DNA of 6,390 nt from Actinomycetes bacterium. GTDB lineage: Bacteria > Actinomycetota > Acidimicrobiia > Acidimicrobiales > Acidimicrobiaceae. The stretch covers positions 1 to 6,390 of the forward strand of contig JAKASN010000119.1 in the NCBI GenBank assembly GCA_021819025.1. The letters are read 5' to 3'. Shown here piece by piece: positions 1 through 5,773 of the stretch. How positions within the stretch are numbered: the first letter of the stretch is position 1; every line of letters starts with the position of its first letter. A model generated the notes under the pieces. The model was not told where the DNA came from, ran no database searches, and was given only the letters and a program-made list of their open reading frames with translations. Position numbers and translations under genes: made by a program.

Positions 1-659
1 AGGATAAAGCCCAAGGCGTCGAACTTTGGGTGGGAAATATCCTCAAACGCGATTATGGCGCCATCGCTCAAACCAATATCACGAAAATGTGAAATTGCCG
101 ACGCTAGTTGGGATGGGTCAAATACCACCTCGCTCATATCCGCTCCGAGCAGTCTGGCGATCTCGGCTTGTTCAACCAAGTAGCTGAGCTGGATTTGGCG
201 CGAAAGCGGCCGCACCAAGGCTTGGTAGCTCACCAACATGGAGTCCACGAAACAGTTGTGAATGAAGGCGAGCAACTCCGGAGAGTTGGCAGAGTATTCC
301 AGTTCTGAGCCTGGGTCAAAGCCTGAGATAGCATCGTGCACCCGACGCACCTTGGCGATCGCCGCCAAGGCGTCGGGTCGGGAGCGATAAGTGGTGGTCA
401 TGATAAAGTCCGAGGTGCGAAAGAGCCGTCCCCAGGGGTCGGAGCGATAATCGGAGAAGTCGCTTACGGCTCGCATCGAACGCATGGAAAGCGCCTGTAT
501 CAAGAGTGCGCGAATCCCGCCAACAAAGCCCGACGGGTCGCCGTGAAGTTGCCATGACGCGCTTTGGGGACCAAAGAGCCCAAAATCGATTTCGGCATTG
601 GTAGCGCTTCGAGCCTGGGTGAATTCGTCTTGCACATTTCCTTTGAACGCCACGGCCAT
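1..659 (-). CDS. DUF2236 / MpaB-like oxygenase family protein, 3' end outside the window
   Basis: This frame is open from ATG 659 to the window edge and gives the first 219 residues of a protein whose family is usually somewhat longer. The family is DUF2236 (oxygenase MpaB / rubber-oxygenase catalytic domain), predicted haem-containing oxygenases of mostly unknown substrate. Family signatures seen are FGPQSASWQLHGDPSG (29-44), GGIRALLIQ (47-55), DFSDYRSDPWGRLFRT (67-82), RRVHDAI (105-111), a Ser-Ala-x-Ser-Pro-Glu-Leu-Leu stretch with FIHNCFVDSML (123-142), and RPLS (150-153). The oddity is at 57-59: members usually read LHP after the RALLLQ helix, and here it reads LSM, so the His is lost, while H108 and H134 remain. 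ATG 659 was chosen because GAGGGA lies 9 nt upstream and the domain then begins about 25 residues in. The frame stays open upstream to a stop at 795-797; GTG 665 and TTG 728 are alternatives. Family call is firm, substrate unknown. Confidence 0.85.
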   Translation of the reverse strand, partial: MAVAFKGNVQDEFTQARSATNAEIDFGLFGPQSASWQLHGDPSGFVGGIRALLIQALSMRSMRAVSDFSDYRSDPWGRLFRTSDFIMTTTYRSRPDALAAIAKVRRVHDAISGFDPGSELEYSANSPELLAFIHNCFVDSMLVSYQALVRPLSRQIQLSYLVEQAEIARLLGADMSEVVFDPSQLASAISHFRDIGLSDGAIIAFEDISHPKFDALGFI

Positions 660-677
660 GCCCACTAATCCCTCATC

Positions 678-689
678 GCCGATATCGGC
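678..689. promoter_or_regulatory. 12-bp perfect palindrome upstream of the DUF2236 gene
   Basis: GCCGATATCGGC is its own reverse complement and sits 18 bp before the proposed ATG at 659, in the divergent intergenic region. It could be an operator for a dimeric repressor. A short palindrome can arise by chance in GC-rich DNA, and no second copy was found near the lipoprotein promoter. Confidence 0.25.
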
Positions 690-760
690 CGAAATATCGC
701 CTTGGAACCGCAAGTTCTCCCAAGACAACCCGATGGCCGCGATACTCGGGGTCTTGGCCT

Positions 761-790
761 TTGCGATAGCGGGCCGCCACGACCTAGAGT
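761..790 (+). promoter_or_regulatory. Probable sigma-70-type promoter for a leaderless lipoprotein mRNA
   Basis: A -35-like TTGCGA (761-766) and a -10-like TAGAGT (785-790) are separated by 18 bp. The A of ATG 797 is seven bases past the -10 element, where transcription would be expected to start, and no ribosome-binding site precedes that ATG. This fits a leaderless transcript, a common arrangement in actinobacteria. Inferred from sequence only. Confidence 0.45.
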
Positions 791-796
791 TGTCCT

Positions 797-1285
797 ATGC
801 CAGCGATTCCACAAGGCTCAAGACCCCTTGGCCAAGGCCGCGTGGGGCCCCAAGAAGCAAGATCCGACCTCGCGTCGCGCTTTTTGCGTACCAGAGACGC
901 GCTGCCAAGCCTCTTTTTGCTGGGCGCAGTGGTACTTGCCGCGATACTCGCTTCGTGCGGCACCTCGGCGAGCTCCAACGGCACCAAAGCGTGTGCATAT
1001 GTCAACCGCTCCCTGGCAATCATCTCCAAGTCTCACTCTTCCGAAGCTGAAAGCCGGGCCCTGGAGTTATTGCGCCTTGCGCTGCCATATGCCGCTGTGG
1101 CCGCGGGATCCAACGGGGAGTGGCAACCCCTCGAAGCAACGCTTTCGGAGACCAACCGGGTCAAGCTAACCACTCTCGAGCCCGCCCTCAGCGCGGAGTG
1201 CGCGCCTGGAAATCAGGGCAACGTCTACGGGGGAGGAACTTTCACTCAAGCGAGCATCCCCCCACCCTCCACTTCGGGGCCCTAG
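797..1285 (+). CDS. Predicted lipoprotein, uncharacterised, 162 aa
   Basis: The function is not recognised. The protein has an Arg-rich N-terminal stretch, a hydrophobic core (LFLLGAVVLAAILASC, 39-54) and a lipobox L-A-S-C with Cys54 as the predicted lipidated residue, followed by a Gly/Ser/Thr linker. It should therefore be anchored on the outer face of the cytoplasmic membrane. The exported part (about 108 residues) has two further cysteines, C66 and C135, that could pair, a helical middle rich in Ala, Leu and Glu, and a Gly/Pro/Ser-rich tail. Two starts are possible. ATG 797 fits the promoter geometry (leaderless) but leaves 38 residues before the hydrophobic core, long for a lipoprotein signal. 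TTG 884 would give MRTRDALPS plus the core, a textbook signal peptide, but has no clear ribosome-binding site. The HAD gene follows after 42 nt and is probably co-transcribed. Confidence 0.7.
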   Translation: MPAIPQGSRPLGQGRVGPQEARSDLASRFLRTRDALPSLFLLGAVVLAAILASCGTSASSNGTKACAYVNRSLAIISKSHSSEAESRALELLRLALPYAAVAAGSNGEWQPLEATLSETNRVKLTTLEPALSAECAPGNQGNVYGGGTFTQASIPPPSTSGP

Positions 1286-1327
1286 ACTGTTATTTGTTCG
1301 CCTCACAAACAGGACTTATCGCTCAAG

Positions 1328-2134
1328 TTGATCAGATTGCTCGTCACCGACCTTGATGGAACCCTTCTCGACGACAAGGGTCAAGTAAGCCAAGCCAATC
1401 GGGACTCTATTGCCAGCTTGGCAAAGATGGGGATACCTACCATCGCCGCCACGGCGCGCTCGCCCCGCTCCACAAAGCGCATCTCTTACCTCGCGGGACT
1501 CGGCCCGTACGCGATATGTGCCAATGGGGCGGTAGTTTTCGATCTCGAAGCATCCGAGATCGTCTCCCACGACTTCATCAGTGCCACCACCGCGGTTGAA
1601 GTCACCGCGATCTTGCGGCGCGAACTCAACGGCGCCATCCTCGCCGGGGAACTTCTCGAGGAGTTCTACGCCGAAGGGGGGTTTTTTACGCGACCTTTGC
1701 CGGGACTCGACATACCGCCGATCAGGCGCCTTGAAGACCATCTCGGAGCGGGAATCACCAAGATCATCGCTCGCGTGGCGGGAGCCACTTCCGAGCAACT
1801 CCGTGACAGGTTGGTTCCCTTGCTGTCGGAGCTGGTCGATATCACCATCTCGGGACCGGATTGGATCGAATTCGCCGCCCACGGCGTCTCCAAAGCCTCG
1901 GGAGTCGCACGGATCTGCGAGATTATGGCGGTCGAGGTCTCCGAGGTGGCTGCCATCGGGGATCAGCGCAATGACTTGACGATGCTCGCGATGGTCGGGC
2001 ACCCCCTTACCCTCGCCAATGCGCACCCCGACTTATTTGCATTCGCCGGGGCAGTCTTTTCCCCGAGCAATGAATCGGGCTTCGCCGAAGTCCTTCCCTA
2101 TGTCGAAAAAGTGCTTGCTGGCGCACCGAGCTAG
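1328..2134 (+). CDS. HAD-superfamily (Cof/IIB type) phosphatase, 268 aa
   Basis: This is a cytoplasmic Mg-dependent hydrolase, expected to remove phosphate from small phosphorylated metabolites (sugar phosphates or similar); the substrate cannot be read from sequence. All four HAD motifs are present: motif I DLDGTLLDD with nucleophile D8 and acid/base D10, motif II Thr42 (TIAATARS), motif III Lys189 in GVSKASG, and motif IV GDQRND (211-216) binding the metal. ANGAVVFD (65-72) is the usual NGA segment at the start of the C2 cap, which spans roughly 80-185. The length matches Cof-type enzymes. The start is TTG 1328: the next in-frame codon that could start is upstream of none, because a stop occurs at 1283-1285 with no ATG or GTG between. 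AGGAC at 1311-1315 is a weak, distant ribosome-binding site. It probably shares a transcript with the lipoprotein gene. A long minus-strand reading frame over this gene is a shadow. Confidence 0.92.
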   Translation: MIRLLVTDLDGTLLDDKGQVSQANRDSIASLAKMGIPTIAATARSPRSTKRISYLAGLGPYAICANGAVVFDLEASEIVSHDFISATTAVEVTAILRRELNGAILAGELLEEFYAEGGFFTRPLPGLDIPPIRRLEDHLGAGITKIIARVAGATSEQLRDRLVPLLSELVDITISGPDWIEFAAHGVSKASGVARICEIMAVEVSEVAAIGDQRNDLTMLAMVGHPLTLANAHPDLFAFAGAVFSPSNESGFAEVLPYVEKVLAGAPS

Positions 2135-2161
2135 TACCTCTCCTAGCGCGATCTTGGCGTT

Positions 2162-3799
2162 CTAAGGAGTGCCGGAGAATGCGCTATCTGCGGCGCGGCT
2201 GGCAAAAGTGGCATCAAAAGGGTCGAGGAGCGGGTTGAAGTAAGGGTCCTCTTTGAAGGTGTCTCCCCACTTGGCTCTCATCGCGGCAAGTTCACGCCGG
2301 TGCCTCGCGGCATTAGCTTCGCTGAGCGAATCGTGTCCTCGGGTCTTGGATTCGAAGTGAAAAAGGGTCATCCCGGGATCGAAGATCACCCGGTACCCTG
2401 ACTTGCGCACCCTCAAGCAGTAGTCAATATCGTTAAAGCTAATCGCGAAATTATCGGCGTCGAAGCCACCTAGTTGGGAAAAGATGCATGCCCGGGTAAG
2501 CATCGCCGCACCGGTGACTGCCATCACTTCGCTTGGCACTACGGCGCGAAAGCCATAGCCCGGGTCGTCCTCAGCGATTCCCTTCAAGAGGTGCGAAGTC
2601 TCCCCGTTACCCCCGATGAGAATTCCGGCGTGCTGTATCGTGCGATCCACATAAAGCAACTTTGCACCCACCACACCCACGTCGGGGCGCATCGCTATCG
2701 CCATCGCCGAGGTGAGCCAAGCGGGATCTTCAATAAAGATATCGTTATTGACGAGGCAGAGGTACTCGGCCTTTAACTCCGCGAGAACTTGGTTGTGCAT
2801 CGCGGCATAATTGAAATCGCCATGGTAGCTGTGCACCGTAACTCCCCTCGCGGCGAGTTGGGCCAAGTAGGCGATGGTCTGGGGCTCTTGCGAATCATTG
2901 TCAATCACCACTACTTCAAGGTTGGGATACGAGGTGCAACTCTCAATCCCCTCGATCGCTCCAGCGAGAAGCTCGAGGTGGTCGCGAGTGGGAATCACCA
3001 CTGCCACTGAAGGTGGATGCAAGATCTCCCGATATTTCACCACGCGGCGCCTCGGCGCTTGCGACTTGAAAATCGCGATCGGAACTCCGAAAGACTCCGC
3101 AAGGGTGCGGGCGGCATTGAGGCTGGCGGTGCCATCGGGAAACTGCGCCCGGGTGTCCGCTGAGATAGCGCGCTCCCCATTGTGCGCATATGCCCCAGCG
3201 ATTCGCACCGCGAGGAATTGTTCCTCAAGCGCCTCTAGCCAAAGGCCGATTGCAGTGGCGTTGTCAAGATCGCCAAGCTCTCGACCGGATTGAGCGAGCG
3301 CAGCAAAGGATCGCGAGGAGAGCGCGCAGTACTCTCCGGCAAAATCCACCGAGAGGCCGTATTCGGCGTTCCAGCTTGGGGTATAGCTCACCTTGGCTGG
3401 ACCGGAAAACTCTTGTAGGTAGTCGAAATCGCTGGTGACAAAGTCATATCCCTGGGTGATCGCACTTAGGCTGGCCAAGATGAGCGTGTCGTCGACGGTG
3501 TCGATGGAGCGCAAAAGCAAAACGGCTCGCGGCGGTTCCGAAGCGTCATCCAAGACAAAGGGCGAGAGCTGCGACGCCGCCTCCAAGACGCCGGGGTGGT
3601 TTGGAATTTCGCTTTGGCTCCAGAGCGAAATCCCCGCTCCCAAGCGCCGGTATCTCTCCAGGGCTTGATAACCGGGGCCAAATCCATCGCCGTCTCGTAT
3701 CAACTGCAAGACCAAGTGCGTCCCGGCGAGTCCCTTGTCTTCGGGGATGCGATCCCCGGCGGTGACCTTGGAGAGTTCCTCCCCATCGAGGCGGATCAC
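2162..3799 (-). CDS. Family 2 glycosyltransferase, O-antigen/rhamnosyltransferase-like, 545 aa
   Basis: This is a GT-A fold glycosyltransferase that should move a sugar from a nucleotide-sugar to a cell-surface glycan or lipid-linked precursor on the cytoplasmic side; no membrane segment is visible. The active domain is the C-terminal half: VAVVIPTRDH (265-274), VVVIDNDS (296-303), GDFNYAAMHNQ (327-337), the DxD-equivalent LVNNDIF (349-355), GAKLLY with IQHAGILIG (378-396), GGFD (444-447) and the acidic catalytic segment FNDIDYCLR (455-463), ending with KWGDTFKEDPYFNP (510-523). The N-terminal half looks like the back half of a second, decayed GT2 domain: GYDFVTSDFDYL (117-128) and YTPSWNAEYGLS (139-150) resemble the usual 'DFIYSDEDK...FKPDWSPDLLLS' region, but the nucleotide-binding front is missing. 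The GTG start at 3799 overlaps the TGA of the upstream small gene (GTGA), which supports it. Acceptor and donor sugars are unknown. Confidence 0.9.
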   Translation of the reverse strand: MIRLDGEELSKVTAGDRIPEDKGLAGTHLVLQLIRDGDGFGPGYQALERYRRLGAGISLWSQSEIPNHPGVLEAASQLSPFVLDDASEPPRAVLLLRSIDTVDDTLILASLSAITQGYDFVTSDFDYLQEFSGPAKVSYTPSWNAEYGLSVDFAGEYCALSSRSFAALAQSGRELGDLDNATAIGLWLEALEEQFLAVRIAGAYAHNGERAISADTRAQFPDGTASLNAARTLAESFGVPIAIFKSQAPRRRVVKYREILHPPSVAVVIPTRDHLELLAGAIEGIESCTSYPNLEVVVIDNDSQEPQTIAYLAQLAARGVTVHSYHGDFNYAAMHNQVLAELKAEYLCLVNNDIFIEDPAWLTSAMAIAMRPDVGVVGAKLLYVDRTIQHAGILIGGNGETSHLLKGIAEDDPGYGFRAVVPSEVMAVTGAAMLTRACIFSQLGGFDADNFAISFNDIDYCLRVRKSGYRVIFDPGMTLFHFESKTRGHDSLSEANAARHRRELAAMRAKWGDTFKEDPYFNPLLDPFDATFASRAADSAFSGTP

Positions 3800-3960
3800 A
3801 TTCCACCATCCCAGAGCAGATCAACTCGAGCAAAGTAACCCGATGCTAGCGCGCCGATAGCTCCCCAAAGCTCGGAGATGTTCTTCGACTCCCATGACCC
3901 TTCATCGAGCCAGGCGCACAACCAGTACTTCTCCCCATATCCCAAGACCAGCGACGCCAA
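3796..3960 (-). CDS. Unrecognised 54-residue protein, translationally coupled to the glycosyltransferase
   Basis: A short frame lies exactly between the Thr/Pro-rich gene and the glycosyltransferase gene. It starts at TTG 3960, 4 nt after the TAA of the Thr/Pro-rich gene, and its TGA (3798-3796) overlaps the GTG of the next gene. A purine-rich GGCGGGA sits about 7 nt before the TTG. The product is acidic and aromatic, with five Trp and three Tyr: LGYGEKYWLCAWLDEGSWES (residues 6-25), then NISELWGAIGALASGYFARV (27-46), then an acidic end Leu-Leu-Trp-Asp-Gly-Gly-Met. There is no signal peptide and no obvious membrane helix. That composition is not what a random GC-rich frame gives, and the spacing fits the operon. 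I do not recognise a family. It may instead be a fragment joined to the glycosyltransferase N-terminus by a frameshift, since the two products would abut exactly. Confidence 0.55.
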   Translation of the reverse strand: MASLVLGYGEKYWLCAWLDEGSWESKNISELWGAIGALASGYFARVDLLWDGGM

Positions 3961-3964
3961 GTTC

Positions 3965-4348
3965 TTATCCCGCCTTGGCCGTCGTGGTGGAGCTCGTCAG
4001 GGTGGTGGAGGTGGGCGCGGTGGTGGTGGTGGTGGTCGTGGTGGAGCTCGTCAGGGTGGTGGAGGTGGGCGCGGTGGTGGTGGTTATGGCAACCGGGGGC
4101 GCGGTGGTGGTGGTAGTGGAGGTAGTAGTGGTAGGTCGCGGCCTAGGGGGCGCCGTAGTGGAGGTGGTCGTGGTGGTGGAAGGAATTATGGCATAGATCG
4201 GGGTCGGCGCGGCCACCGGCTCGGGCTTGATGCCTGCATACAAGATAAAGGTCGCCAGGAAGATAGCCATCAACACGATGGTGGAACGTCTCGGCATTGC
4301 GATTCGAGTCCTGCCTCCCTCAGGGGGCTCTACAATGGGAGTCGCCAT
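3965..4348 (-). CDS. Single-pass membrane protein with Thr/Pro-rich repetitive extracellular stalk, 127 aa
   Basis: The protein has a short cytoplasmic N-terminus ending in Pro-Arg-Arg, one transmembrane helix (about 23-40, TIVLMAIFLATFILYAGI) and then a low-complexity domain dominated by Thr with Ser, Pro and Ala (57-124). The positive residues before the helix predict the Thr-rich part to face outward. Such mucin-like stalks typically span the cell wall and are often O-glycosylated; neither is shown here. Residues 93-110 and 111-127 are two copies of an 18-residue unit starting APTSTTLTSS. ATG 4348 lies one base after the channel gene's stop (TAGTATG), so translation is probably coupled. 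ATG 4297 (Met18), with a GGAGG-rich stretch upstream, is a credible alternative start giving MPRRSTIVLM. The opposite strand encodes a Gly/Arg-rich 'RGG' frame that is only the complement of these Thr codons. Confidence 0.75.
   Translation of the reverse strand: MATPIVEPPEGGRTRIAMPRRSTIVLMAIFLATFILYAGIKPEPVAAPTPIYAIIPSTTTTTSTTAPPRPRPTTTTSTTTTTAPPVAITTTTAPTSTTLTSSTTTTTTTTAPTSTTLTSSTTTAKAG
3981..4084. repeat. Tandem in-frame repeat, 54-bp period, inside the Thr/Pro-rich gene
   Basis: Positions 3981-4030 and 4035-4084 are identical over 50 bp, offset by exactly 54 bp (18 codons), so a copy-number change would keep the frame. Each unit combines GGT-type simple sequence with a common core GAGCTCGTCAG. 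Flanking GTGGTGG tracts extend to about 4170 at lower regularity. Seen directly. Confidence 0.95.
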
Positions 4349-4349
4349 A

Positions 4350-5234
4350 CTAGGGAGTTCCGTAGCTGATATTGACGCTGCCAGGCTCGAAAAGAACCCC
4401 CATTTCCTTCAACAACGCCAGTCCCCGCATGCGGATCTCACGCGCCATATCCCACTGCTGGGCAGGAAGGGTCTTGGCGAGCAGGCGAAGGGTCGCCATC
4501 CCTGGCGAGATCGATTCGATACCGGAAACCGAAATCGGACCAACGAGGTGATTCGCCCACTGCGGATCTTGGCTCATCTCGGCGGCTAGTTCGGCGAGCG
4601 AGGCCTTGACCTTGGCAAGGTCGGCTGACTGGCGCACCGGAAAGTCCACCACCACCTGGGACCACTCTCTCGAAGAGTTGACAACCTGGAGAATCTCGGA
4701 ATTGGGAATTATCACCTGCTCACCGGCAAGGTTTCGAAGCCTGGTGATGCGAAGTGTCACCTCTTCTACCGTCCCGCTCACTCCGGTGAGAGCTCCGGGT
4801 TGGGAAACCCTGATAATGTCCCCCACTCCATACTGGCGCTCGGCAAAGATAAAGAATCCCGCCAAGAGGTCCTGCACTACTTTCTGGGCACCGAAGCCCA
4901 AGGCGACGCCAATCACGGTGGCAGGCGCGACCAAAGAAGTAATGGGAACTTCGAAGCGGATCAGCACCAAGATAAAGGCGACGCTGTAAATTACCGCAAC
5001 TGAGGCCCACTCCAGGGCCTGCACGATGGCAGAAACGTGCTTGTTGCGCTCCGAGAGAACGAAGTCGTCGCGGATCTGCTGCTTGGCCACGTTGCTGAGG
5101 TGGCACGAAATTCGGGTCCCGACGTTATGGATCCCACGGTTCGCCAAGATTGCGCCCACCACGATCAAGACGATCTCTAGGCCGTTCACTCGTCCCCAAT
5201 GGAGAAACTCAGACGTCAGGACGGTGAAATGCAC
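4350..5234 (-). CDS. MscS-family mechanosensitive ion channel
   Basis: This is an inner-membrane channel of the small-conductance mechanosensitive family, which opens on membrane tension to release solutes during hypo-osmotic shock. Counting from GTG 5234 (294 aa) it has TM1 about 19-36 (LEIVLIVVGAILANRGI), TM2 about 75-93, and the Gly/Ala-rich pore helix TM3 about 102-131, containing IGVALGFGAQKVVQDLLAGF. The beta domain follows, with VGDIIRV, GVSGTVEEVTLRITRLR and VIIPNSEI, and then the alpha/beta C-terminal domain. It has the compact three-helix form. Start choice: the frame is open back to a stop at 5316-5318, with GTG at 5276, 5234 and 5189. AGGAGG lies at 5255-5250, 15 nt before GTG 5234, and GTG 5276 falls inside an inverted repeat, so 5234 is preferred with moderate confidence. 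It heads the minus-strand operon. Confidence 0.9.
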   Translation of the reverse strand: MHFTVLTSEFLHWGRVNGLEIVLIVVGAILANRGIHNVGTRISCHLSNVAKQQIRDDFVLSERNKHVSAIVQALEWASVAVIYSVAFILVLIRFEVPITSLVAPATVIGVALGFGAQKVVQDLLAGFFIFAERQYGVGDIIRVSQPGALTGVSGTVEEVTLRITRLRNLAGEQVIIPNSEILQVVNSSREWSQVVVDFPVRQSADLAKVKASLAELAAEMSQDPQWANHLVGPISVSGIESISPGMATLRLLAKTLPAQQWDMAREIRMRGLALLKEMGVLFEPGSVNISYGTP

Positions 5235-5274
5235 AAGATATAACGATAGCCTCCTCTGCGGTCCTTGAGAGACC

Positions 5275-5293
5275 ACTCGCGCAATGCGCGAGT
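5275..5293. repeat. Inverted repeat with 9-bp perfect arms before the channel gene
   Basis: ACTCGCGCAATGCGCGAGT has arms 5275-5283 and 5285-5293 that are exact reverse complements around one central base. It lies just upstream of the AGGAGG of the MscS gene and downstream of a possible -10 box. It could be an operator or a hairpin in the mRNA leader. Confidence 0.6.
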
Positions 5294-5312
5294 AGCACGT
5301 GCAAAGACGAGG

Positions 5313-5318
5313 ATTCTA
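5313..5318 (-). promoter_or_regulatory. Possible -10 element for the channel operon
   Basis: Read on the minus strand this is TAGAAT, one base off the TATAAT consensus, inside TTTAGAATCC. Transcription would start near 5306 and the leader would contain the 5275-5293 inverted repeat. The -35 is poor: TTGGAC at 5337-5332 leaves only 13 bp of spacing. A tentative call. Confidence 0.3.
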
Positions 5319-5531
5319 AATCCCGAGGCGGGTCCAAGGGAGAGACTATCGGGCCACCCTGGGAAAGCTCTAACGGCATGACTCTTTTCGCACTCGAAAG
5401 AACCAACCCATGCCGCCAGAGCAGATCTTAGTAGACGCCGCTAGCTACAGTGCCTTGGCGGCGCAGCGTAATGTCTCGCGCAGAAATTGATTAGCGACGC
5501 CCCCGAGGCTCTCCCATCCTTGTAGCACGGG

Positions 5532-5563
5532 TCCCCGTCACAAAGTAACTGGGGATTTTTTTT
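5532..5563 (+). terminator. Intrinsic (Rho-independent) terminator on the plus strand
   Basis: TCCCC (5532-5536) pairs with GGGGA (5551-5555). An inner GTCAC/GTAAC stem with one mismatch closes on an AAA loop, and T5550 is a bulge. Eight consecutive T follow (5556-5563). The poly-T lies only on the plus-strand 3' side, so it acts on rightward transcripts. No plus-strand gene ends just before it, so it may end a small RNA, a gene remnant, or act as an attenuator ahead of the oxidoreductase. Confidence 0.65.
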
Positions 5564-5773
5564 CCCGCCAATTTGCGCCACCAGCAACTCGTCTCGCGGA
5601 TCCCGTGCGTGGGCGATGAAAGTGAATCGCGCACAAGACCGCCCGGACTATGTGAGAATATCATCAGCCGAGGCGCTAACGCCACCTGGGTTTGCGCCGT
5701 GAGGCAAATCGCATTGCCGACAGCCATGAAGGCGGGGCGGCGGCTCGACATCGAGAGGAGCGCGAGGGTCGTG

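Larger units (their letters stand above)
5277..5773. other. Intergenic region of about 500 bp without a convincing gene
   Basis: Beyond the inverted repeat, possible -10 box and terminator listed separately, little can be supported here. Two very short frames were seen (plus 5410-5490, 26 residues, and a roughly 30-codon minus frame over 5440-5530); neither has a ribosome-binding site or recognisable similarity. Weak dyads occur at 5613-5630 (GCGAT, 8-nt loop, ATCGC) and at 5691-5708 (TTTGC, 8-nt gap, GCAAA), the latter 65 bp before the oxidoreductase start and possibly an operator. GAGGG at 5764-5768 is the likely ribosome-binding site of the downstream gene. No tRNA fold was recognised. Confidence 0.5.

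Noticed and set aside
598..1169. Two overlapping plus-strand frames of about 150 codons
   Set aside because: They cross the divergent promoter region and overlap the lipoprotein in other frames, with no signal, domain or ribosome-binding site.
1316..2026. Long (236-codon) minus-strand frame
   Set aside because: It lies wholly over the HAD phosphatase, which has all four catalytic motifs in order. This is a typical GC-rich antisense shadow.
2135..2161. Possible terminator between the converging HAD and glycosyltransferase genes
   Set aside because: Only weak, imperfect dyads and no T-tract on either strand within the 27 bp.
3958..4180. GGT-rich repeats considered as a CRISPR-like or satellite array
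   Set aside because: The units are contiguous, in frame and explained by Thr codons; there are no spacers.
3878..4369. Plus-strand frame encoding a Gly/Arg-rich 'RGG-box' protein
   Set aside because: It is the complement of the Thr/Pro codons of the minus-strand gene. The minus frame has a transmembrane helix, tight operon spacing and neighbours on its strand; the plus frame has no domain or partner.
5410..5490. Small plus-strand frame (26 residues) before the terminator
   Set aside because: No ribosome-binding site, no recognisable similarity, and it is too short to separate from chance.
5573..5773. N-terminal extension of the LLM oxidoreductase
   Set aside because: The extra 67 residues are not family-like, and ATG 5774 has a well-placed GAGGG and starts at the conserved MKLSMLMNY.
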